Positions 57,307 through 64,000 of a stretch of DNA of 64,000 nucleotides are shown here, one piece after another. Under the pieces are notes generated by a model. It saw only the letters and a program-made list of their open reading frames with translations, had not been told where the DNA came from and did no database searches. The position numbers and the translations under genes are program-made. Origin of the DNA: Chthonomonadales bacterium (GTDB lineage: Bacteria > Armatimonadota > Chthonomonadetes > Chthonomonadales > CAJBBX01); contig DAIDHP010000012.1 of assembly GCA_027459625.1 (NCBI GenBank), positions 1-64,000 on the forward strand, given 5' to 3'. Each line of letters starts with the position of its first letter. The first letter of the stretch is position 1.

Positions 57307-57879
57307 TTTATTTCTTCCGCTTTATTAAAAAGTAATGTGGATTTTGAATCACGCCTCCATCCACAGGGAACATTCTGACAGGGGGTGAATGACTGCATCC
57401 GGAGATAATATGTCATATCTCAAATTGGGGCAATTGGATAACGATTCTATCTTCTTCCCGAATTCCATGAACCGTCATCCAGTTCTCCAAATACAGATTA
57501 TCGGTTGACCTTGGCATGAAAATAAGTCTGACGTCGGTGAAAAAAAACCGAAACCATCATCCAATTTCGTTCGTTAACAAACGTGAAACCAAAAAAATGA
57601 TATATGAGGTCATTGCTGAATTCATAAAATCAGACAATTGTCACAAATCTTTCAGTTGGAAAAACTTCTGTTGGCGAATTACGCAATCCCCTCATAGGAT
57701 TTAACTGTAACAATTTATGGGGTTTTCGCATCTCAATAAGAAACAACTGCTTGAGCGAATATCTTATTCGGATCGAGTGACGGCGCAATGGAATACTTTC
57801 GTTGCTCGGTGAGGAAGCGCGGAGATGCGAGGAAATCCCAGTAATCGGCTCATGTTATAAACGAAAAGAGAGGTTCACG
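57307..57879. other. AT-rich divergent intergenic region
   Basis: No supported gene. The segment 57427-57502 has weak arms (GGGGCAATTGG and CCAGTTCTCC) that may be a decayed copy of the intergenic palindrome family. A small frame at 57516-57704 has no ribosome-binding site and is not called. Confidence 0.4.
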
Positions 57880-58398
57880 ATGTACAATCAGTTAACGACA
57901 AGCTATATGGATGTCCTGAGAGACCCATCTTCGCATCCATCGCGCCCTGACGCCGAAAGGTCGTTTACGAATGATATTAGCGTAAGAATAGCCTCCGGGG
58001 AACTGGATAAGGAGGAGTGTTTTCAAATACGCAGAAACGTGTTCGTTAGCGAATTGGGGATTCCATTTGAATGCGATCAGGACCAATGCGACGCCATTGC
58101 TGTGCATTACCTTGCGATTTACTATGGACGCCCCATAGCCACGGTAAGGTTGGTGGATAAGAGGGACGGAGTGGGCAAAATCGGCAAATTGGCGGTTCTA
58201 CAAGAGCATCGCAAACATGGAATTGGAACGGATCTGATGTGGTATGTCATGGGGGCCGGTTTCCGCAATTTTCACACGCTGGTAATCGACTCTCCCATCG
58301 AGTATATCACGTTTTTTGAAAAACTTGGTTTTGAAACAGACGGCGAGATAGCTTTAGTCTTCGGGGTAGGGCACACACGGATGTATGTCAGGCGGTAA
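57880..58398 (+). CDS. GNAT family N-acetyltransferase
   Basis: The product of about 172 residues shows the GNAT fold: FQIRRNVFVSELGIPFECDQD, then GKIGKLAVLQEHRKHGIGTDLM with the acetyl-CoA loop (R/QxxGxG/A), and a C-terminal FFEKLGFETDGE. The ATG at 57880 has GAGG upstream; the frame is open from 57802. The acceptor is unknown. A strong terminator follows, so it is monocistronic. Confidence 0.87.
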   Translation: MYNQLTTSYMDVLRDPSSHPSRPDAERSFTNDISVRIASGELDKEECFQIRRNVFVSELGIPFECDQDQCDAIAVHYLAIYYGRPIATVRLVDKRDGVGKIGKLAVLQEHRKHGIGTDLMWYVMGAGFRNFHTLVIDSPIEYITFFEKLGFETDGEIALVFGVGHTRMYVRR

Positions 58399-58423
58399 TG
58401 AGGTCATATCATACTGGTGGAGG

Positions 58424-58457
58424 AATGGGCGGAACAAGGATCGTTCCGCCCATTTTC
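58424..58457 (+). terminator. Intrinsic terminator of the GNAT gene
   Basis: AATGGGCGGAAC (58424-58435) pairs with GTTCCGCCCATT (58443-58454), followed by TTC after the T-rich end. Outside it CGGTAAT (58393-58399) and ATTACCG (58462-58468) also pair. Confidence 0.88.
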
Positions 58458-58687
58458 TTGAATTACCGTGGGGATATTTCATGAGATGAAGCGGGGTGTG
58501 GTATCCGACTTGCCCCTAAAATCGAATACAATACATATGCTAAGATGGCGACGCAAATCATAACCGCGTCGCCATCACATAAATACACTCTAACGGGGTG
58601 TTCCCGGATTTGGAGGAATGTTGCTTTACCTCTGAAAATCGATGGTTTTGTTGTTCTTATAACATATATACGTTATGACAAGGCGTA

Positions 58688-59527
58688 ATGTTCATGTTTT
58701 TTTTGAAGGCTATATCCTACTCCGCGAAGATACATAAGAATTACAATCGTCATTCAGGCGCATTGATGGCTGCGGCGATCTCATTTTTCGCTTTGCTCTC
58801 CTTGATACCTATATTAAGCCTTACGTTGGCGATCCTTGGTTTGACCCTAGGCACCTCTCCGGTGATGCTGCATAAAATCCAGGCAGGCTTGACGGACTAT
58901 TTTCCCTCTAGCGGGATGATCCTTTACGATGCTCTCCAAAACGCGCATCAACATCAAGGGGCGCTGGGAATTCTTGGAATCGGGGGCTTGCTCTATTCCG
59001 CAAGCGTTATTTTCGCGAATCTTGAGAGCGCCTTCAACTCCATTTGGCATGTCAAGAATCAAAGAATGTGGATTCGTCAAAGATTTGTGGCTATCTATAC
59101 TGCGTTGCTTACCATCTTTATGGTCTTTTGCTCCTTTGCGATCACATCCGCGATTACCTGGTTGGAGAGTAAGCATCTCCAAATCATGGGCTTCCATAGC
59201 GGTAATATCCCATTCCTTTGGCAAAGCGCAGGGCATGGTGTGCCGATCCTTTTCTCCATCGCCCTCTTTACGTTTCTATATCGTCTCGTACCGAATCGTC
59301 CGGTTCCTTGGAAGAACGCTTTGCTGGGAGGGTTATTTTCCGGAGTGACTTGGGAGATCGCGAAGAACCTCTTTGCCATTTACATGGTGCATTTCTCAAG
59401 CTACAACAGGATATACGGTTCCTTGGGCGGGGTGATTATTTTGATGGTGTGGATGTATTTCAGCACCTTCATTCTATTGCACGGAGCGGAGATTGTGGCG
59501 TGCTCCATGCATTGCTCGGATGAGTGA
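58688..59527 (+). CDS. YihY/BrkB family membrane protein
   Basis: The 279-residue protein has six hydrophobic helices and the family landmarks YNRHSGALMAAAISFFALLSLIPIL, SVIFANLESAFNSIW and YGSLGGVIILMVWMYFSTFILLHGAEI. The family was once thought to be RNase BN; its true function is unsettled. It starts at ATG 58688 without a clear ribosome-binding site. surE follows after about 100 bases. Confidence 0.92.
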   Translation: MFMFFLKAISYSAKIHKNYNRHSGALMAAAISFFALLSLIPILSLTLAILGLTLGTSPVMLHKIQAGLTDYFPSSGMILYDALQNAHQHQGALGILGIGGLLYSASVIFANLESAFNSIWHVKNQRMWIRQRFVAIYTALLTIFMVFCSFAITSAITWLESKHLQIMGFHSGNIPFLWQSAGHGVPILFSIALFTFLYRLVPNRPVPWKNALLGGLFSGVTWEIAKNLFAIYMVHFSSYNRIYGSLGGVIILMVWMYFSTFILLHGAEIVACSMHCSDE

Positions 59528-59595
59528 GGGAAAAAGTCGCGAATGAGACGCACTCGATGGAACGGCGGGGGAATTAAGGGTTGGTCGCCGATTTT

Positions 59596-59625
59596 TTGTA
59601 TTTTGCCATGCCATCAAGCTATAAT
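59596..59625 (+). promoter_or_regulatory. Promoter directly at the surE start
   Basis: TTGTAT (59596-59601), an 18-base spacer and TATAAT (59620-59625) end five bases before the surE ATG at 59631, so transcription would begin at or near the start codon. Confidence 0.65.
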
Positions 59626-59630
59626 ATCCT

Positions 59631-60416
59631 ATGCGGATTTTACTAAGCAATGATGACGGTGTTAACGCCCCTGGGATTTTAGCGCTCAAAAAAGGCTTGG
59701 AGTCCCTTGGAGAGGTGTTTCTCATCGCTCCGGAACGTCCCCGAAGCGCATCGGGGCACTCAATCACCCTGCATAAGCCTTTAAGGATCGAGGAAACCAT
59801 CCTGCAGGATGGGTCGAAAGCCTGGTCATCCAACGGAACCCCATCGGACTGCGTGACATTGGGATACGATGTGCTTATGGAGGGACGAGTGGATCTTGTA
59901 GTGTCAGGCATCAACGCGGGGCCGAATTTAGGTTGGGATTTAACCTATAGCGGAACCGTCGCCGCCGCGACAGAGGGCTGTATCCTGGGTTCTCCGGCGG
60001 TGGCGATTTCGGTGGCGGGGGATACGGAACCCTATGACTTCTCCCTTTCCTCTCAATTCGCTCGCTTGCTTGCAGTTCGGATACGGAAAAACGGATTGGC
60101 TCCGGGTATCGTGTTGAACGTGAACGTGCCTCAGGTGGATAGGGGGAAGATAAAAGGGGTTGCAATCACGCATCAAGGCAGGCGGGAATACACGGACCGA
60201 GTGGAGAAAAGGATCGATCCATGGGGGAGAGCTTATTACTGGGTGCATGGAACCATACTGGATGACGTATCCGACCCGGAATCCGATGTGCACAAGGTGA
60301 TGGATAACTGGATATCCGTCACGCCGATACACCTTGACCTCACCGCCAATCAACAAATGGAGGTGTTGAAAGGGTGGGATCTGACCGTACTGTCAGATGA
60401 GGACGCTAATACATAA
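59631..60416 (+). CDS. surE: 5'/3'-nucleotidase SurE
   Basis: The 261-residue protein has MRILLSNDDGVNAPGI, the metal-site Asp pair, ERPRSASGHSITLHKPL and VVSGINAGPNLGWDLTYSGTVAAA. SurE dephosphorylates nucleoside monophosphates. No Shine-Dalgarno precedes the ATG, and the promoter places the transcript start near it, so the message may be leaderless. pyrK and pyrD follow. Confidence 0.96.
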   Translation: MRILLSNDDGVNAPGILALKKGLESLGEVFLIAPERPRSASGHSITLHKPLRIEETILQDGSKAWSSNGTPSDCVTLGYDVLMEGRVDLVVSGINAGPNLGWDLTYSGTVAAATEGCILGSPAVAISVAGDTEPYDFSLSSQFARLLAVRIRKNGLAPGIVLNVNVPQVDRGKIKGVAITHQGRREYTDRVEKRIDPWGRAYYWVHGTILDDVSDPESDVHKVMDNWISVTPIHLDLTANQQMEVLKGWDLTVLSDEDANT

Positions 60417-60470
60417 GCCTATCCCCATTGACGTATTCCAATAATTAAAAATGAAACACCGATCGACCAT

Positions 60471-61283
60471 ATGAAACATCAAATTGAAGCACCCATCTTG
60501 GCGCATTTTCAAAGAAACGCGTATGAATTCGAAATCATACTTGAGGCGCCGCAAATCGCGGAGGAGTCGCGTCCGGGCAATTTCGTTCAGATCCTCTACG
60601 ATCAATCTTTTAACCCCTACACTCGTCGGCCGTTCAGCGTTTTTCACTCGGATCCGAAAAGCGGAAGAATCTCCATCCTGTACCTCGCGAGAGGGGTTTT
60701 CACTAAAGGGCTTCGAGATAAGATCCCCGGGCAAAAGCTTTCGTTGATCGGTCCCTTGGGCAACTCTTTCCAGCCATCAACCAAACTTAACGTGTCTCAT
60801 ATCCTTGTTGCGGGAGGCGTGGGCGCTCCCCCGCTCTATTTTCTGGCTCGGGAGATTAAATCCGACCCCTTCAATGAGTGTCGCGTGGCAGTGATAAACG
60901 GGGCGAGGACACAGGATCTTCTCATTGCCGTGGATGAGTTCTCGGAACTTGGCGCGGAGGTTCGCTGCACCACTGATGACGGCTCGCGAGGGGTGAAAGG
61001 AATCGTAACCGATGTGTTGAAGGAGATGCTGGAAGAGCGTTCCGGCGAGGCTTGCGTCTACTCCTGTGGTCCCACGCCTATGCTGAGAACGGTCGGGGAG
61101 CTATGCGTTCAACAAGGAGTGAGTTGCCAGTTGAGCGTGGAAACCATGATGCCGTGCGGGATGGGGGTGTGCATGGGCTGCGTGGTGAAAATCAAAGACT
61201 CATCAAACGAAACGGGGTGGGCGTACAAGCGCTCCTGCTGCGATGGTCCGGTATTCCAGGCGGACGAGATAATATGGGAATAA
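60471..61283 (+). CDS. pyrK: Dihydroorotate dehydrogenase electron-transfer subunit
   Basis: The 270-residue protein has an FAD-binding ferredoxin-reductase domain (NPYTRRPFSVF), an NAD-binding domain (HILVAGGVGAPPLYFLA) and a C-terminal 2Fe-2S site (PCGMGVCMGCVVK and a later CC). It passes electrons from PyrD to NAD+. It ends four bases before the first ATG of pyrD. Confidence 0.95.
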   Translation: MKHQIEAPILAHFQRNAYEFEIILEAPQIAEESRPGNFVQILYDQSFNPYTRRPFSVFHSDPKSGRISILYLARGVFTKGLRDKIPGQKLSLIGPLGNSFQPSTKLNVSHILVAGGVGAPPLYFLAREIKSDPFNECRVAVINGARTQDLLIAVDEFSELGAEVRCTTDDGSRGVKGIVTDVLKEMLEERSGEACVYSCGPTPMLRTVGELCVQQGVSCQLSVETMMPCGMGVCMGCVVKIKDSSNETGWAYKRSCCDGPVFQADEIIWE

Positions 61284-61293
61284 GGAGATGGCA

Positions 61294-62226
61294 TTGGGAA
61301 GCGAAATGAAGAACATATCTCCGGATCTCTCAGTGCAACTTGGCAAGCTCAGGATGAAAAATCCGGTGACCACGGCTTCCGGCACGTACGGCTTCGGAAG
61401 CGAATGGGCGGACTTTTATAATCTTTCCAAACTTGGAGCTATTACGGTCAAGGCGGTGACCGTAAAGCCGAGGATGGGAAATCCTATGCCTCGAACCGCC
61501 GAAACCCCTGCGGGGATGCTCAATTCCATTGGATTGCAAAACCCAGGGTTGGACGCCTTTCTTTCGGAAAAATTGCCGTATCTTCGCAACTTCGATGTGC
61601 CGGTGATTGTGAATATCGCCGCGGACAGGATCGAGGATTTCATCACCCTTTCTGAACGTTTGGATGCAGCAGAGGGGGTCGCCGCGTTGGAGGCGAACAT
61701 CTCCTGTCCCAATCAGGCGTGCGGCGGAATTGAGTTCGGTACCGATCCCGTTTTAACGCGGCAGGTGATTGAATCGATCCGGAAGCACACGAAGCTACCG
61801 CTTATCGCCAAGCTTTCCCCGAATGTAACGGACATCACCGTAATCGCCCGAGCCGCCGAGGACGGAGGCGCGGACATCCTCTCACTTGTGAACACCTTTG
61901 TGGGCACGGCGATAGACATTCGCAACCGCACCTTCAAACTTGCAAATCGTCGCGGGGGGCTTTCGGGCCCGTGCATCAAACCTTTGGCACTCTACATGAC
62001 TTGGAGAATCGCCTCATCCATCAATTTGCCGGTGATCGGCATGGGCGGAATATCGTCCGCGGAGGATGCGGTGGAATTCTTGCTCGCCGGTGCGTCCGCA
62101 GTGGCGGTGGGAACGTCGAATTTTGTCAATCCCATGATCGCCTTGGATGTGGTGAATGGCATCCGCGAATATTTGATAACACAGGGCGCTGAATCGGTGA
62201 AAGAGATAATCGGAACGGTGCGATGA
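61294..62226 (+). CDS. pyrD: Dihydroorotate dehydrogenase, class 1B
   Basis: The product of about 310 residues has TASGTYGFGSEW, NISCPNQACGG with the catalytic Cys of class 1 enzymes, and the FMN-site GMGGISSAEDAVEFLLAGASAVAVGT. With PyrK it oxidises dihydroorotate in pyrimidine synthesis. AAGGAG abuts the ATG at 61288, so TTG 61294 (spacing six) or ATG 61306 is the more likely start. Confidence 0.95.
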   Translation: MGSEMKNISPDLSVQLGKLRMKNPVTTASGTYGFGSEWADFYNLSKLGAITVKAVTVKPRMGNPMPRTAETPAGMLNSIGLQNPGLDAFLSEKLPYLRNFDVPVIVNIAADRIEDFITLSERLDAAEGVAALEANISCPNQACGGIEFGTDPVLTRQVIESIRKHTKLPLIAKLSPNVTDITVIARAAEDGGADILSLVNTFVGTAIDIRNRTFKLANRRGGLSGPCIKPLALYMTWRIASSINLPVIGMGGISSAEDAVEFLLAGASAVAVGTSNFVNPMIALDVVNGIREYLITQGAESVKEIIGTVR

Positions 62227-62386
62227 TTCTGGCAAATACCTCAATCATGCGTGGATTTTGGCATCCTTGAAACCATTCCGCCATTGCGATTCCCCGAGAG
62301 CCCGCCTTCACCTGGATAAAAACTGATGAAAAATGCGGGTGAGTGTGGCATAAATCGATATATGGATCGTGACATGCATGGTTGAG

Positions 62387-62504
62387 GGTGAGACTAATAA
62401 TAGCGAGTAAGGAGGCGGGCGGCGGATCCGTTCCATAATCCGGAAGTCTAACGCTATGGATTGTCCTTGAGACGTCCCCTAACGACTCACCAGTAAGCCG
62501 CCCG
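62387..62504 (+). promoter_or_regulatory. Crossing complementary segments before the glucoamylase-like gene
   Basis: The 459-base gap 62227-62685 holds no strong gene. GGTGAG (62387-62392) complements CTCACC (62486-62491), and CGGGCGGC (62416-62423) complements GCCGCCCG (62497-62504), in A-B-A'-B' order. A second GGTGAG at 62339-62344 offers an alternative partner. A short frame 62504-62686 overlaps the next ATG but has no ribosome-binding site. No known riboswitch was recognised. Confidence 0.45.
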
Positions 62505-62685
62505 TGTTGATATTATCGGCATGGGCGGTCATCTTTATTATAGAGTTTTTGCCTGGAATCTATCTTTTGCATACCGAGAATGGAAATCTGGATACAATCC
62601 TCCATTTAGCGCGTACACCTCTTGGAAAAGTATTCGATAACCGTTTGTCGAAAACACTTCATGCAAACATTTGGAGACTCGGCTA

Positions 62686-64000
62686 ATGAAAATCGCGCGC
62701 ATGATATCCATTATCCTCTTACTTGCGATGATGCCGCTCAATTCCCTCGCTTTGGTGAGAGATGATACGAGCAGCCCCGCCGATGCAATTTCATCAATCT
62801 CCCCCATTCGGAAGCAATCCACCGCGAACGCGGAGCTTAAAAAACTCGCTTACAAATCCTTTAAATGGTTTCAGCATTACCGAAATCCCGACACAGGGCT
62901 TGTGTTGGACCGCGGTTCCAATTGGAAGGATGCGGAAAAGCGAAATACGATGGCGTCCATCGCTTCGTCGGGCTATTTCCTCTCCTTGCTTCCCGTATGG
63001 GTGCGTCTTGGCTGGCTGAGCGAAAGCGAGGCGCGGAAGGAGGCTTTGCGGACGCTTCGGTTCGCTTGGACAAAATTGCCCACTCATTACGGCTTGTTCT
63101 ATCACTTCATGGATTGGAAGACCGGGCGGCGGTGGGGCGATTGCGAAGTGTCAGTTCTGGATAGCGCAATCTTTCTCAACGGGTGTATGACCGTTGCGGA
63201 GGGGTTCCGAGGGGATGTCGCCCGAGTGGCGAATGAGCTTATGGATCGCGCTGATTGGACACAGTTCCTCGTGTCATCCGGAAATGGTCAAGTGTTGGCT
63301 TTGGCTTGGAGCCCTGAAAACGGGTTGTACGGAAGAGCTGATGTCCGATCAAGTGAGATGTCCATGCCATATCTCCTCGCAATCGGATCCGACGCCCATC
63401 CTATCCCGAAGAATCTCTGGTATCACATGCGCACGGATTTCGGCAAGCTGGAGGGATATCGCATTCTGAACCCCGGTTTCCCGCTCTTCACAAGTTATTT
63501 CGGTTTGGGGTGGTGCGAATTGAAAAACATGAAGGACAAGGATGGCGTGGATCTTTACGAGAACGCCAGGCAGACCGCCTTGGCGAACAGGGCTGCGTGC
63601 AGGGCGATAGCGACACGCTGGAAGACTTTCCGACAGGATGAGGGCGGATGGTGGGGGATCAGCGCGGGCGATTCGCCAAAAGGCTACGTCGCCGCCGCAC
63701 CTCCCGATGGCGACGGTGACGGCACCGTATGGCCCATGGCCGCATTGGCGGACATAACTTGGATTCCCGATGTTATCGATAAGGACCTAGTGAGATGGAT
63801 GTCCTCCATGAATTGGGACGAAGTAAACGGCGCCTACGGGTTAGCGCCCTTCAGCTTGGATAAGAGCTGGGTGGGAGATGACGTCATTGGTATTGATCTG
63901 GGTAGCTTCAGCGTCAATTGGGCGAACTACAACACGGGATTGGTGTGGAAGCTATGGGGCGAACATCCCGTGGCACGAAAAGCGATGGAGCGAATAGGGT
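62686..64000 (+). CDS. Glucoamylase-like (PF10091) secreted glycosidase, 3' end missing
   Basis: The frame is open from ATG 62686 to the window end (438 codons). It has a signal peptide (ISIILLLAMMPLNSLA), then an alpha/alpha-toroid: SFKWFQHYRNPDTGLVLDRG, TMASIASSGYFLSLLPVWVRLGWLS, PLFTSYFGLGWCELKNMKDKDGVDLYEN and GWWGISAGDSPKGY, which match the glucoamylase/GH144-like family acting on beta-glucans or related glycans. GGAG lies nine bases before the ATG. The catalytic residues cannot be fixed by eye. Confidence 0.85.
   Translation, partial: MKIARMISIILLLAMMPLNSLALVRDDTSSPADAISSISPIRKQSTANAELKKLAYKSFKWFQHYRNPDTGLVLDRGSNWKDAEKRNTMASIASSGYFLSLLPVWVRLGWLSESEARKEALRTLRFAWTKLPTHYGLFYHFMDWKTGRRWGDCEVSVLDSAIFLNGCMTVAEGFRGDVARVANELMDRADWTQFLVSSGNGQVLALAWSPENGLYGRADVRSSEMSMPYLLAIGSDAHPIPKNLWYHMRTDFGKLEGYRILNPGFPLFTSYFGLGWCELKNMKDKDGVDLYENARQTALANRAACRAIATRWKTFRQDEGGWWGISAGDSPKGYVAAAPPDGDGDGTVWPMAALADITWIPDVIDKDLVRWMSSMNWDEVNGAYGLAPFSLDKSWVGDDVIGIDLGSFSVNWANYNTGLVWKLWGEHPVARKAMERIG

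Noticed and set aside
57516-57704. Small basic frame between chemoreceptor and GNAT genes
   Set aside because: No Shine-Dalgarno, AT-driven composition and no known domain.
62325-62360. Hammerhead ribozyme (a CTGATGA string is present)
   Set aside because: The second core element GAAA and the matching stems are not found at proper positions.
62504-62686. 60-codon hydrophobic frame ending at the ATG of the glucoamylase-like gene
   Set aside because: GTG start without ribosome-binding site inside a stem arm, and no family resemblance; the TAATG overlap may be chance.

Overview
The window reads as ordinary chromosome of a free-living, diderm, heterotrophic bacterium. It has an outer-membrane beta-barrel porin, several signal-peptide and lipoprotein genes, a RseB-type periplasmic regulator, a type IV pseudopilin of the DUF1559/H-X9-DG kind, a CIRCE-controlled groESL operon, frequent TTG/GTG starts, and many secreted sugar-active enzymes. 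That mix is what I would expect from Armatimonadota or a neighbouring uncultured lineage. This is inference from gene content only; no rRNA gene is present. I see no prophage, insertion sequence, cas gene or conjugation gene.

Layout. 1-5.4 kb: nitrogen cluster (perfect -35/-10 promoter, ANTAR response regulator, porin, Amt, small membrane protein, P-II). 5.5-8.1 kb: phosphate transport (DUF47 protein plus Pit) and convergent wrbA. 8.1-14.8 kb: M3/M2-like peptidase, eight-blade PQQ-type propeller lipoprotein, class A PBP. 15-19 kb: sugar ABC transporter in the order binding protein, ATPase, permease, with hairpins in both intercistronic gaps. 19.5-29.8 kb: M48 protease, GH42-like protein, galT, RibD-C-like reductase overlapping folE, purU, DUF2231-cytochrome c fusion, DUF1680 glycosidase. 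29.9-30.1 kb: tRNA-Glu and tRNA-Leu. 30.4-34.2 kb: dxr, rseP, a solitary methyltransferase. 34.3-36.5 kb: a three-gene operon behind a consensus promoter and what I read as a fluoride (crcB) riboswitch with an intrinsic terminator. 36.8-41.9 kb: secreted propeller protein, GH42-like enzyme with an in-frame stop in its signal peptide, xylB. 42-47.4 kb: groEL/groES, G5-3D cell-wall protein, rsmA, hemL. 47.6-53 kb: coaX, ECF sigma/anti-sigma/RseB module, def, fmt. 53-59.5 kb: pseudopilin, NAD-binding epimerase-like protein, chemoreceptor, GNAT, YihY. 59.6-64 kb: surE, pyrK, pyrD and a glucoamylase-like gene cut by the window end.

The most unusual parts are: (1) the riboswitch operon, whose genes are not fluoride exporters but a DUF6062 protein with two CPxC...CxxH modules, a small unknown protein and a calcineurin-like phosphoesterase; (2) a dispersed family of intergenic palindromes with GGTAATTG...CAATTACC arms (8.7, 16.1, 38.4, 49.9 kb); (3) two leaders whose complementary segments cross in A-B-A'-B' order, so they could form pseudoknots or exclusive folds (26.5 and 62.4 kb); (4) possible ECF-type promoters ahead of the sigma factor and ahead of def.
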